A stretch of 64,000 bases of DNA from Nephrocerus scutellatus (taxonomy: Eukaryota > Arthropoda > Insecta > Diptera > Pipunculidae), in assembly GCA_947095585.1 (NCBI GenBank), contig OX352763.1, forward strand, positions 100,667,908 to 100,731,907, in the 5' to 3' direction. The notes beneath the pieces were generated by a model. It saw only the letters and a program-made list of their open reading frames with translations. It did no database searches and was not told the DNA's origin. Every line of letters begins with the position of its first letter. The stretch's first letter is position 1. Positions 10,950-21,618 of the stretch are shown one piece after another. The position numbers and the translations under genes are program-made.

Positions 10950-11424
10950 AAAACAACCCATAAAAATTAAAATTTTTCTTGTGCTCGTTTTGTGGCAAAA
11001 TCATCCACCAAATAAAACGCAGCGGCAGCGAACAGTGCAGCGCACAAAGCACAGAGCTCAGACTTTGCCGTGATCTGATGCGATATTTAAAAAATGTATA
11101 TGGGGGTGCCCAGGGGGCCGATCACTCCAAATTTTTACAAAAAGTGTTTTCCATCGAAGACACACATGTGTATTTAAAGAAAATCGGGTAAATTTTGTAA
11201 AATATTTGTATGGGAGACCCCCGAACCCGAGGTCAGAGGGGCCTCAAATTTTAATAGAAAGAAACTACACCGGAAATATACATTTGAGCAAAATTTCAAT
11301 AAAATCAAGCTATGGGGAGGGGATTAAAAATTGATCAGAAAATCTGACCAGCCAGCCAGCCACCAAGCCAGCCACCAAGCCAGCCAGCCACGTGCACGCG
11401 AAGTTAATATAGAGAATTTAAAAA
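10950..11424 (-). repeat. Dispersed repeat DR1, copy c (longest)
   Basis: Among the longest DR1 copies. Its GGCT microsatellite is expanded, with CCAGCCAGCCAGCC units interrupted by ACCAAG at about 11350-11392. The body contains two similar internal blocks with the phrase ACACATGTGTAT and a G/C-rich segment near 11111 (CCCAGGGGGCCGATC). The end carries AGTTAATATAGAGAATTT. There is no coding function; a minus-strand frame across the microsatellite is an artefact of the repeat. Confidence 0.75.
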
Positions 11425-11454
11425 CCGCAATCCATCTTCTTAAAGCAAACAAAC

Positions 11455-12430
11455 AAAACAGCTGGATTTGAGGGCATAGCTGCATAATTCCTGAAACGAG
11501 CAGATCCTGAAGCAGCTTCATATATTTTGCAACAGCTAGTGGACACTGTTTGGGAGAATGAAACCTATCCTAGTGATTGGAAGGATGGTGTGATTGTTAA
11601 GTTACCAAAGAAACCTAAAAGAGACCTAAAAACTGCAATAACTGGCGTCGTATCACCGTTTTGTCCGTATTCCCGAAGTTAATGGCCAGGATCGAGTCTA
11701 CGCTAAAGAGGCATTAAGTCGGCTTTCACAATGGTTGATCATGCGTCGATTACATTAACACCTTGAGAATTATACTTGAACAATCCGAGTTTCAATCACC
11801 GCTTCTATCTCATGTTCGTGGATTTTAAAAAGGCCTTCGAGTGGGTTCAACGGGAATGCATCTGGAACTCGCTTATTGCGAGGGGTATCCCTACGAAGAT
11901 AGTTATTACCATTTAATAATCCCACAATAACGCAAGTGTTTGCACAGTGGACAGTTCAATTATCTGGGTAGTTGCATAGCAATTAATTGTGGAACAGATC
12001 TGGATGTGAACATCAGTATAAATAAAGCTCGCTCGTTGTGCATTTGGAACCCTTTCTCCTGTATAAAATTCTAGTAAAAAATCATTACGAACTAAATTGA
12101 GACTCTTCGAATCCAACGTAAATCCGTGCCAATATACGCCCGTGAAACATAGAGGTGCTCTGCTAACATCTTGAGCAGATTACCGTATTTCGGTAATCGG
12201 TGTCTGCGGTACATTCTGAAGATCTGTTGGCCACAAACCATATAAAACCTCGAGTTGTGGAATAGGAATGGTCAGAAAAAAGTGGATGCAGACATCATCC
12301 AACGAAAATGGCGATGGATTGGCCACACATTAAAGAAAGCTGACAATAACACCGCGAAACAATCTTTGCAAATGTATTTTGGAGGAATATAGGTCTCAGA
12401 ATATGCGTACCTGGCCACAGAAAAAGCCCC
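11455..12430 (+). mobile_element. RTE-2-like LINE relic
   Basis: Stop-riddled translation gives NWRRITVLSVFPKLMARIES, CVDYINTLRIILEQS, TKLRLFESNV and then RWIGHTLKKADNN. These line up with NWRGICVLPAVAKVIAKV, HINTLRIIIEQC and TKLRLFRSNV of the well-preserved element at 27.4-30.2 kb. The palm with YADD is missing. This is an old plus-strand relative with internal deletion and no open frame of useful length. Confidence 0.7.
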
Positions 12431-13046
12431 TTGCATCAAATTTCATGTCTTGTTAAAATTAAGTGTTATAAAGAATTAACCGATTTGGTAGTCAAAAAGT
12501 GGAAAAATTGGGTAGGTAGTGAGACTTTGTAACGAACACTAGTTTTTGAATTAAACTATAGTTTTAAATACTAATACATATACACTGATGACGAAAACTG
12601 ATGAACGAAGACGACCATGGCAACGAAAACGGCTAAACGATTTAAGAATTTTCTCATGGAAAGTAATGCTGACTGCATAGAACTCGCCGATACCCTGTTC
12701 AAATATAATGCTGACATAACAGCAATTCAGAAGATGCAGTGGACGGGGAATGGTGTCTTACAAAAATAAGAATAGACATATATTACAGCTGACAAGCAAG
12801 ACATCATGTGCTTGGGGTAGGGTTTCTAGTCAGTAAAAGAATGAAACCCACAATTATCGGCTTTAAAGCAGTAAATGAACGGCTATGCCCACTTTGCTGC
12901 AGGGCAGATCTATAAACATTAGCTTAATAAACGTTCGCGGACCTACATAGGATTTCCCAGATGATGAAAAAGAAGAATTATTTGAATCAGTCGAACAGGA
13001 ACTCCATGCCTTCCCTCAGTATGATGTAAAAATCATTCTGGGGGAT

Positions 13047-13460
13047 ATGAATGCTAAAAATGGTAGGGAGCCATTATTCAGGCAGTACATTGGCACCTAT
13101 AGCTTACACGAGAACACTAATGACAATGCACAACGAGTCATAGAGATGGCAGCAAGCAATAATTTGATCTTTGGGAGTAAAAGGTTTGCGCGTAAAAATA
13201 CTCACAAAGCCACCGGTGTATCTCCCGATGGAGCCACTCGCAACCAGCAAGACCACGTGTTGATAGACCGCCGCCACAACCCGAACCCGATGACGTTACG
13301 AACGTACCGAGGTGCGTCGATTCGGACCACTAACTTGTTGGTATGGTGCTCCGAGCACGGATTGCATCATCACGAAAGACTGCACCCGCCAATCAGATTC
13401 GAGCCAACACGGCTGCCATTCGCAACGAATAGACCAGAAACAACAAAGGTCAAGCGATAG
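13047..13460 (+). pseudogene. RTE-1 apurinic-type endonuclease fragment
   Basis: A 137-codon frame covering the middle and end of the endonuclease. The segment just upstream reads ILGDMNAKNGREP (catalytic GDxNA-type motif), followed by YSLHENTNDNAQRVIEMAAS and DGATRNQQDHVLIDRRH. Sister copies have NQIDHVLID, so the isoleucine is changed here. The final catalytic SDH, seen as VDSDHYLVG in the 48.5-49.6 kb copy, is lost through a frameshift near 13315. The enzyme would nick target DNA for target-primed reverse transcription. Confidence 0.8.
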
Positions 13461-14388
13461 GACTCGTCCTAAATGCAGGGAGAGTATGTCCTAAGGCTGA
13501 GATGTTAGGCGTAGAAGAGAAATGGACACGCCTTGAAAATACTGTAATTAGTACTGCTGACTCCATCTTAGGCAGTAGTTGTAGCGATCGGAACGACTGG
13601 TTCGATGACGAATGTAAGCTAGCGACTGAACGTAAGAATGTTGCGTACCGAGCAATGCAACAATCTCATAGAACGCGGGCACACGAAGATGATTATAAAG
13701 AGCTCTGAAGATACGAAAAAACAGTTCACCGGCGAAAGAAAGCAGTCTGGGAGAAGAATCTCGTCCGTGAACTTGAAAAGTACAGAGAGCAAGGACTGCA
13801 CCTGGCGTGAAAGTTCTATCAAAGGTATGACACAATAAAAACCGTTTTGCACATACTGCAAGGACAAAGAGGGTTATCTGATGGCCGATCTTAAAGGCAT
13901 CTTAGTGCGACTGGAAGAGCACTTTCATGAGTTGCTAAATGGCCAGCTAACTGTGGAATTGGAGGCTCCACCAATGACCGAAGATCATACTATGCTGCCG
14001 CCACCAAGCATAGACGAAGTTAGCAGAGCTACAACTCGATTCAAAAATAAGAATAAGAAGGGGATCTGATGGGATCCCAGCGGAACTGATAAAAATAGGA
14101 GGCCCCACATTACACCGAGCAATTCATGAAATAATAGTGCAAGTATGGGAGGAAGAAGCTATTCCAGAAGACTAGCGAAGAGGCATCCTGTGTCCCATAC
14201 ATAAGAAGGGAGATATCACAAAATGCAGCAATTATCGTGGTATAACGTTGTTGAGTACCGCGTATAAGATTTTCTCCTCTATCCTTTAAGACAGGATAGC
14301 CCCATACGCTAAAGTCATCATTGGTCCATACCAGTGTGGCTTCATCCGCGGCAAATCAACAACTAATCAGATTTACACCCTTAGGCAG

Positions 14389-14625
14389 TTGAAGGAAAAA
14401 TGTCTAGAGTTTCAAAAATCACTACACCATCTTTTTATAGACTTTAAAGCCGCCTATGATAGCATAGCCAGAGTAGAACTTTATAAAGCCTTGAGGATAT
14501 TCGGCATCCCAAACAAACTGACACGACTATGTAGGTTGACCATGACCAATGTTATAAGCCAAGTAAAAATATCCGGATCACTATCAAGCCCATTCAACAT
14601 CTATAACGGGCTCCAACAAGGGTAG
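14389..14625 (+). pseudogene. RTE-1 reverse-transcriptase fingers fragment
   Basis: A 78-codon frame with LHHLFIDFKAAYDSIARVEL, the first catalytic-aspartate motif, then ISQVKISGSLSSPFNIYNGL, ending at QQG just before a stop where sister copies continue GDGL. The second catalytic motif (YADD) lies downstream in another frame at about 14705. Confidence 0.8.
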
Positions 14626-15479
14626 GACTGGCCGGCGTCCTCTTCAACCTGGCGTTGGAGAAAGTTATCCGAGACTCTGACGTATAATTCCATTCAGATA
14701 CTGGCTTACGCAGACGATATTGACACCGTTGGTAGAAACCGAAGAGCTGTACAGGAAGCTTTCATCAGATAGGGCAGGCGGAACGAAATCTGTGGCTGCA
14801 CATAAATGGGAGCAAAACAAATTACATGGTGGCCACGTCCGCGAGTAGAACATCCAACATTGGTTCCTCAATTCAAATAGTGGAGTGCGAATTTAAAGTA
14901 GTGCAATCCTTTAACTATCTCGGGTTAACTGTAGCAGCAGTGGAACCAAAAATACGCACACACGGTTGCTTAAAGACAACAAAGCCTACTATAGTCTGTC
15001 AAGACTCTTCAAATCCAGGAACTTAACCATAAAATCCAAGCTGCTGGTATATAAGACAATGGTCATGCCAGTACTTACATATGGGTCCGAGACTTGGGGG
15101 CTTAGTAAAAAGCATTCTGACCTCTAAGCCGCGTTCGAGAGAAAAGTCTTATGGAGAATTGTTGGCCCCGTATGTGAGGAAGGACGATTCCGGAGACTCT
15201 ATAATGATAAAATCTACGAGCGTTACCGCGATGTCAACATCGTGAAGAGAATTAAACTCGGTAGGCTCCGGTTGGCAGGACACCTAGCTCGCATGAGCGA
15301 AGATGATCTTGCTCAGAAAGTCCTTTGCGGTAGGATTTATGGAACACGACAGTGAGGCCAAGCATACGATTGAAAGATGACGTAGACGAGGACGCCCAGA
15401 GTTTGGTTTGCCAAACTGGATGACATCGGCTCGAAATCGTGACCGGTATTTTTAAATTTAGTAAGAGACATCTTTTTGT

Positions 15480-15560
15480 GGGCGCCGTGGCTCATTGGAA
15501 ATGCGCATGACTACTGAGCAGGAGGTTCGTAATTCGAATCCCAGTAACACCAAAAATATT
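15480..15560 (+). mobile_element. SINE-1 copy A, tRNA-like head only
   Basis: Only the 5' tRNA-related part of SINE-1 is present: GGCGCCGTGGCTCATTGG (A box region) and ATTCGAATCCCAGTAACACC (B box region). Homology stops at the T-rich run right after the head (ATATTTTAATTT), the place where the full-length copies have a five-T run. This may be a transcript stopped early by RNA polymerase III, or a deletion. Confidence 0.7.
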
Positions 15561-15914
15561 TTAATTTATTCCATTAAACTCTTGGAAAAAAAGAACCGTG
15601 AAAAGTACTTTAATATAATGTTTTTTCGAGATCTGATATCTGGTCATTGCCTCTGAAATATTAAGTCAAGTTGAATTGCATGTTCCTAACCATATTGCAC
15701 CCTTTCATCGCACACATTATGGGCAAAACTCACCAATATCAAAATGTAAAATATAATGAAATAAGCGATAAGTCTTAATAATATACTAAGTACCTTTTAG
15801 ATGAAATTAATAAACTAAACTAAACTAAACCAAACTAACAGAGAGTAATAATTGTCGCTGGTCACGTCAACGAAAGCAAATGAATCGTGAAAGCCACCGC
15901 CAACTTGATCGTCC
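15561..15914. other. unannotated stretch ending in CTAAA repeats
   Basis: Short AACTA/CTAAA pentamer repeats at about 15811-15838. This could be a retroelement tail, but no element body is recognised. Confidence 0.35.
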
Positions 15915-17172
15915 AATCATCATTATTATTGGCTCTACTACCACTTTCCGGTTATGGCCTTCGGTTGCTACAATTGACCCGAGTTAAAGGATTAAACCAC
16001 TTCAATTTCGTGCTCTACTATCCTAACAGATAATAAGCGATTTTAAAATCTATTAGCAGATAGTGTAGTTAGTTTTGGAACTCTAGACATGCCCGTATTT
16101 CCATCTCCTGCTATAGGTTAAAATCTAATCAGTTGTTGATTTGCCGGGTATGAAGCCGCACTGGTATGTACCTTTAGCATATGGGGCTATCCTGTATTAA
16201 AGGATAGAGACAAAAATCTTATACGCGCTAATCAACAATGTTATATCTCGGTAAGAGCTCTACGTTTTGATATCTCCTTAATTTGGGCAGACTACGTCCA
16301 GTGTCCAGTGTTTTTCCTCCCATAGTTGCACAATTAGTCTATGAATTGCTTGGTGTGGTTCTTGCGCTACAAATTTTATCAGCATTGTTAACTTCATCTA
16401 AGCTTGGTGGCATCAAGCGAGTGTGGCCGTCGGTCATTGGCGGAGCCTCCATTTCCTCAGTTAGCTATATAGCTTCCATCTGTGGCCGGTGAACTATTTA
16501 CTATATATCATCCGGGATCTTTATATTCTCCTTTTCTTCTCTTGCCCGTGTTATATGTGATTGTTGCATTGCTCGATACGCAACATTTTTACGTTCATTT
16601 GCTAGCTTTCATTCATCATCCAACCAGTCGTTCTGATCTTTAACTACTGCCCAAGATGGAGTCAGCAATACTAGTGACAGTATTTTAAAGCGTTTCCATT
16701 ATTTTTTCGACGACCGGCATTTCAAACTTACTCTCATTTCGTTAATGGCAAACCTTATTGCGTAACCGTAGTAGTTTCTGGTCTCTTCGTTGCGAAGGGC
16801 AGCCGTGTTGACACAAATTTAATTCGTGGATGTAGTCCAAACTCGGAGCACCATTTCCAGAAAATAGGGGTCCATCTCTACGTGGGCACTTCGGAAAGTT
16901 CTAGCATCCAGGATGTGGTGGCGGTCTATTGAGACGTCGTCTATCTGGTTGTGAGTGTCAGAATATATGCGGATGGCTTTGTAGACATTGTTACGCTCAA
17001 ACATTGAACTCAGAACGACAAAATTATTTCTCTCTGCTATCTATATGGCTCGCTGTCCATTGTTGTTAGTGTTCTCAAGTAAACAATGTGTTCCAATGCA
17101 CTGCCTGAGTACAGTGAAACGATTAATTTTTTCGTTCAGATCCTTCAGAATGATTTTCAAATCATACTGATA
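15915..17172 (-). mobile_element. RTE-1 LINE relic, internally deleted
   Basis: Reverse-strand RTE-1 copy. The 3' tail lies at the left (CATCATTATTATTGGCTCTA). Pieces of the reverse transcriptase follow (TTGATTTGCCGGGTATGAAG near 16138, matching the GFIPGKSTT region), then linker and endonuclease pieces up to the GDMN region near 17150. Large internal gaps and stops are present. Its 3' end faces the 3' end of the plus-strand copy at 12.6-15.4 kb. Confidence 0.7.
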
Positions 17173-17184
17173 GTATACTATACT

Positions 17185-17322
17185 AAAAGCCTCGCTCCAA
17201 CCTTACTTCGCCCGATCATTTAGGTTTTAGTTTTGCTTTGGGAAAATTACCGGCGTCCACTACGTTTGAGGATTCACACTTCCACTTGTCAGAATAATTA
17301 CGACACAATCATACATGTCATG
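17185..17322. repeat. Dispersed repeat DR3, copy 1
   Basis: Shares GGGAAAATTACCGGCGTCCA and the following TTGAGGATTCACACTTCCAC with 38.9-39.04 kb (there GGGAAAATTGCCGGTAGCCA and TTTTAAGATACTTCCAC). Both copies also share a CCAACCTTACTT phrase upstream. The nature of the repeat is unknown. Confidence 0.55.
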
Positions 17323-17595
17323 TGGGCGCCGTGGCTCAATAGACAGGAGCATGGACTGCTGAGCAGTAACACCTAAGTATTTTTCACCGGTGTCCCACCT
17401 CTCGCGAAAGTTTGACAAACGTCCGAGAGTAATGTTGTCACTAAAAGCTTATTAATTCGCCGTTCGGATCCGGCATTAAATTTTAGGTCCCTCCATTTTT
17501 GTGCAAAAATAATATGCATGCTCAACACAAATGTTTGCGAGAAGTCAGGCCTTGGACCGCATGGTCTGTCGCGCCGATATTATTTTTATTATTAT
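17323..17595 (+). mobile_element. SINE-1 copy B
   Basis: Nearly full-length, but the head is damaged: the A-box region reads GTGGCTCAATAGAC and the B box is deleted, so it could not be transcribed from its own promoter. The body (CCCACCTCTCGCGAAAG, GGTCCCTCCATTTTTGTG, GCCTTGGACCGCATGGTC) and the ATT-repeat tail match the other copies. Confidence 0.8.
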
Positions 17596-17599
17596 ACAT

Positions 17600-18695
17600 A
17601 CTTTATGTTGGTCCCGCTGTTCCGCTGATGGCTGGTCGCCATTCTAAAGTCACTCAAGTATAAATTTGTTTTAAAATTTTGAACAATAGTCAAATAGGTT
17701 GACAGCTAAGAAAACTCTTCCTCTGCTTTTATTCCAAGCAAAGTGCTAATTTCTGTTTATCTTTAGAAAATTAAGTTATATAAAATTAATAAATTTAAAA
17801 TTTTATTTTCATTCGAAAGTCAACAAAATAATTAAGGAAAAAGATTAAATAAGAATACTGATTACTACTTAGCAGCAATTTTACAATTAAATTGTCTATG
17901 CCACTGTTATCTGCAGCATCGTCCTTTTCATCCGGTTTCGACTTATTGCTAGCTGAATTCTTTTCTTCCAACCGCAATCGTTCATGTTCCGTCTTGACCA
18001 TCTGTACAGGGCTTCTCAGTTAAAAATGTTAATTTATGGTAATAATGCACTTCATGTTCTTTGGACGCCTTCATTTGAAAACTACAATGTATTCGTATTC
18101 CAGCAAATTGTAGTTCCTATTGGAAACTCCATTAGGTGTGTGCTGGGCAGAACGTTTCTTCATCGAATGTGTCAAGCAACAATAATTGTCGAATTAACTT
18201 TTAAAGACATGGATATGCAAATGCACATCATAGCAACATCAACAACTGCATAGAGTGTGATCTACAAGCAACAAATAAGTAATTGCACGAGCATTATACA
18301 TACTCGTATGAAGATCTCCAGAGAAGATCCGCATTTCATGTTACATCCATCCCATCATCAGTTGAAGGAAGCTGATTCGCCTGGAGCCATATAACATGTT
18401 TGGTAATCGTCAAAGTAAACAGAAATTTTTCATTTTCTGCAGCGGATAAGTACGAAACGAAGACGACTTGGATAAACACCTATACACATACACACTGTAT
18501 GCATACAATATTTTATGCATACTTAACTAAGCGATCTGTCGTGCTCAACAGCACATGCACTGGATGTTTTATTCAACGTTCTCCTCCGTTTCTGTGTGGC
18601 TTTTATTTTGTTTCGGGTAGCATACAATGGGCCAAAGCGAACAAAGTATAGGTGAAATGTTATTGCAACTATATATTAGTAGCCTTCGAGGCTAA
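17600..18695. other. unannotated stretch
   Basis: Short open frames at 17795-18001 (minus), 17984-18253 and 18400-18651 (plus) have no recognisable motif. Nothing else is seen. Confidence 0.4.
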
Positions 18696-19040
18696 TAAGC
18701 CCACTATTAAAAGAACATTACAGATTTAAGATTCAACGATTAAGATTTAGACGATTTAAACATTATATCATGGAACGTACGCTCAGTGCTTAGAGCTCGA
18801 GCTAAACAATAGCTTGTCGATACACTGTCCAAATAAAAAGCAATCCAGTAGATGAGGTGAACGGGGAATTGTGTCTTGCAAAAACTACTACAGCTGTCAT
18901 TAAAGACGTCTTGTGATCGGGGTGGGTTTTCTAGTTAGAGAAAACCTACCGTTCTTGGCTTTTAACCAGTAAATTAACAGCTATGCATCATTCGCGTGGA
19001 GGGCGATTTTAGGAAAATGAGTCTTATAAAGTTTCACATA

Positions 19041-19800
19041 GGTTAGGTTAGGTTGAATTGGCCGTCAGTCAAAACCGACACACTTAGACCATGAAGGTCC
19101 GTCGTGATACCACAAGCATCCAGAAAATCCCACGCCTACTCGTTGAACCACTTGGAGCTTCGTATGTAGCGCATTAGACTATTAATGTCAATTTGTTTTA
19201 GATCGTTGAGATCGTTGAAAAAGAACGCTCCCAGATGAAGCTTCCGCCTTTTCGAGAGGGCTGGGCACGTACAAAGTAGATGGAGAGTGGTTTCCTCCTC
19301 CTCCTCCTCCTTATCCTTGCAGCTTCGGCATAAATCGTTGGAAAAGACTCCTAGTCTTTCTGCATGCTTGCCTATGAGACAGTGTCCAGTTATGACACCT
19401 ATAATAGCAGTCTGTTTCGAGCGATGAAACACTTGGAGAGTTTCGGAATTAGCTTGGGTCAGATCTGCTTCGTTGCTATACAAGTTGTACCGTTTGACCT
19501 TTTATAATTTGTTTTTATTATAGCATCCCGTTTAAACATGAGTTTGCACGTAGCGATCGGCATGCCTAATGAACCATATTAAGGCAATAGGGATAGTGCG
19601 GTTCCATGTTTGGCGAGCTCATCAGCCATACAATTACCAGGAATGTCGCTATGCCCCGGCAACCAGCATAGGTGAATTTTGAAATGCTCCGCCATCTTAT
19701 CAAGAGACGATCGGCAGTTCAAATGTCCAGATCGAGTTGCTCTTCTTAGTAAGGGTCGTATTAGGTACAAGGGCACGCGGTGAATCTGTTTAGCTACCTC
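19041..19800 (-). mobile_element. RNase H-bearing LINE 3' end with CCTAA-type tail
   Basis: A reverse-strand fragment inserted in the RTE-1 copy. Reading 5' to 3' on the minus strand, an RNase H C-terminal end appears first (LCWLPGHSDIPGNCMADELA, 19579-19776), then the tail domain (19136-19483) with LHLLCTCPALSKRRKLHLG, a cysteine pattern also seen in the Loa-like copies. The 3' untranslated end finishes in CCAATTCAACCTAACCTAAC next to the host RTE-1 sequence. It is 5' truncated: no reverse transcriptase is seen. The group (Loa/I/R1) is inferred from RNase H. Confidence 0.75.
19136..19483 (-). pseudogene. C-terminal tail domain of an RNase H-bearing LINE
   Basis: A 115-codon frame. It includes GHCLIGKHAERLG around residue 35, a CxxC at LCRSCKDKEEE with a run of glutamates (a CTC microsatellite on the plus strand), and HLLCTCPALSKRR around residue 70. 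The Cys-x2-Cys ... His-x4-Cys spacing is typical of the zinc-binding tail of I/Loa/R1 polyproteins. The function is probably nucleic-acid contact. No start codon is expected here, as it was the end of a longer polyprotein. Confidence 0.65.
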
Positions 19801-19985
19801 TCCCTAAATCATACAAGGTATGCTCATACTGTAAGCGGTGGGAAAATCTAAGTGGTTATTTTTCTCTTGAATGCAAGTTCGAGCTCGTTTGCTTGCGTGG
19901 TTCTCAATGAGAGACGATATATAGGGTGTTTCCTATGTGCATTAGGAGTTGCAAATAGGTGATAATCCTACCATTACAGCGCGTG

Positions 19986-20205
19986 GGGCGTTCGTAATGA
20001 ACTGCTCGGCTAGAAGTAGCAGCTAACAGATGCAAAAGCATCAACACCTGTGGACTGCGTACTTGAAAGTACAAGTGAGCACTCGGAGGGCGTTCGTAAT
20101 GAACTACTCGGCTAGAAGTAGCAGCTAACAGATGCAAAAGCATCAATACCTGTGGACTGCTTACTTGAAAGTAGGGCGTGGGACTTACGGAGGGCGTTCG
20201 GTATA
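19986..20205. repeat. Tandem repeat, 102-bp unit, two copies plus a partial third
   Basis: GGGCGTTCGTAATGAACTGC at about 19987 recurs at about 20089 with one change (ACTACTC). The unit contains CTAGAAGTAGCAGCTAACAG and a small hairpin GATGCAAAAGCATC. A third, diverged start (GGGCGTTCGG) follows near 20191. The 102-bp length keeps frame, which creates a repeated minus-strand peptide, but no protein family is seen. Confidence 0.85.
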
Positions 20206-21304
20206 GAGGGCCTTCAGTAAGATGTAAACGTCAATCGGTAGTCAGTTTTAAGGCAGTACGTTGACGGTCAACTCGGACTACTATCTTGTCGATATGGTGC
20301 TAAAAACGTGGGTTGTATCTCCTAGAAGGGCTTCGCAATTCATATTCGAGTCAACGCTTTTACGAAAAGACCAGAAACAACTATGGTGAAGCGATTGTAC
20401 TCGCATTGAATGCAGGGAAAGTAAGTTTTGTGGCTAAGGTGTCGGGCGTAGAAGAGACACACCTTTAATATATTGCTAACTTCATCTTTGGCAGTAGTCG
20501 TGAAGATCGAAACAACTGTTTCGATGATAAATGTAATCTAACGAATGAACATAGGAAGATAGCGTAACGAGCAATGCACCAATCTAATAGAGTGCGGACG
20601 CTGGAAAAAGAATATAAAGAGCTCAGAAGATAGCATCAGAGCAAGAGAGCATCAGAAAGCAGACAGGGAGAAGATTATCGTCAGTTAACTAGAACAGTAC
20701 AGAGAGCATGGACCGCACCAGGCGCTTGAAGTCTAGCAAAGAGAAGATGTTATGACGCAATATATAACGCCTTGCAAAGACAAAGAGGGTAGTCTGATCA
20801 CCAATCTCAAAAGCATATTGTAGCGATGACACTTTCATGAGTTGCTAAATGACCAGGTAACTGGAGGCTTCATCAATAACCGACGACCTATTCACTATCC
20901 GCTACCAATAATAGCCGAAATTAGCAGAGCGATCAACCGGCTCTAAAATAATAAGGCCTCGTAATTAGTTGGCATCCCAGCAGAGTTGATAAAATCTTGA
21001 GGGCCTACATTTTACCAAACAATTTAGGAACTAATAGTGCAAGTATGGGATGCCAGAAGACTGAAGAAGGGGTTACTTAACTTATAATAAATAAGTTGAA
21101 GCTACATGAGGAAAATATTGTGATAGAACAAGGTCCTCTGTACATCTGGACAGGTTAGCCCCATCTGGACAGGTTAGCCCCATACGATAAATTGGTTTAT
21201 ACCAGTGCTCCTTCATCCCAGGCAAATCAAAAACTGATTTAATAAGTTACGGAAAAATGTCTAGGGTTTCAAAACTTATTATACATCTATTTACAGACCT
21301 TTAC

Positions 21305-21618
21305 GCCGCCACAGGTGGGTGCCGTGGCTCAGTGGAAATGCGCGTGGCTACTGAGCAGGAGGTTCGTGGTTCTAATCCCAGTAACTCCAAAAGTATTTTT
21401 CACGGTGTCCCACTTCTCGCGAATGGGTGACAAACCTTCCGAGAGTAATAACTTGTTCCGGAAAGCCTTTCAATTAGCCGTTCGGAGCCGGCCTTAAATT
21501 GCAGATCCCTTCCATTTGTGTCTAAAAATATAAATGCGCAATACAAATGGTCGCGAGAAGCTAGGCCTTGGACCGCAATGGTCTGTCGCGCCAAATATTA
21601 TTATTAAGCCGCCACAGG
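21305..21618 (+). mobile_element. SINE-1 copy C with 11-bp target-site duplication
   Basis: A full-length SINE-1 (about 21316-21607) flanked by GCCGCCACAGG on both sides (21305-21315 and 21608-21618). The interrupted sequence is the FIDFKAAYDS-coding part of RTE-1 (ACTTTAAAGCCGCC in the 12.6-kb copy). The head has an A-box-like TGGCTCAGTGG and a B-box-like GGTTCTAATCC with one change. The body ends with a hairpin-like GGACCGCAATGGTC and an ATT tail. Confidence 0.9.

Larger units (their letters stand above)
12590..15447 (+). mobile_element. RTE-1 LINE, most complete copy (endonuclease plus reverse transcriptase)
   Basis: A 2.9-kb copy covering most of the RTE-1 coding region in its normal order. 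It has an endonuclease (about 12640-13430), a linker with FDDECKLATERK (13600), a second linker ending in the PPSIDEV region (14000), a reverse transcriptase (about 14060-15020) and the C-terminal GRIYGT block (about 15330). The endonuclease motifs GDMNAK and DHVLIDRR are visible. The palm box is intact as AYADDIDTVG near 14705. Multiple stops and frameshifts make it inactive. The last bases diverge around 15447, just before a SINE-1 head. Nine other copies lie in this window. Confidence 0.85.

Noticed and set aside
19049..19066. Telomeric TTAGG array
   Set aside because: Only about three units, placed at the 3' end of a LINE fragment inside another LINE; not a telomere.
19918..19935. Terminal repeat of a second Tc1/mariner derivative (TATAGGGTGTTTC)
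   Set aside because: Matches the 42.2-kb end for 13 nt only, with no partner end or transposase sequence nearby.
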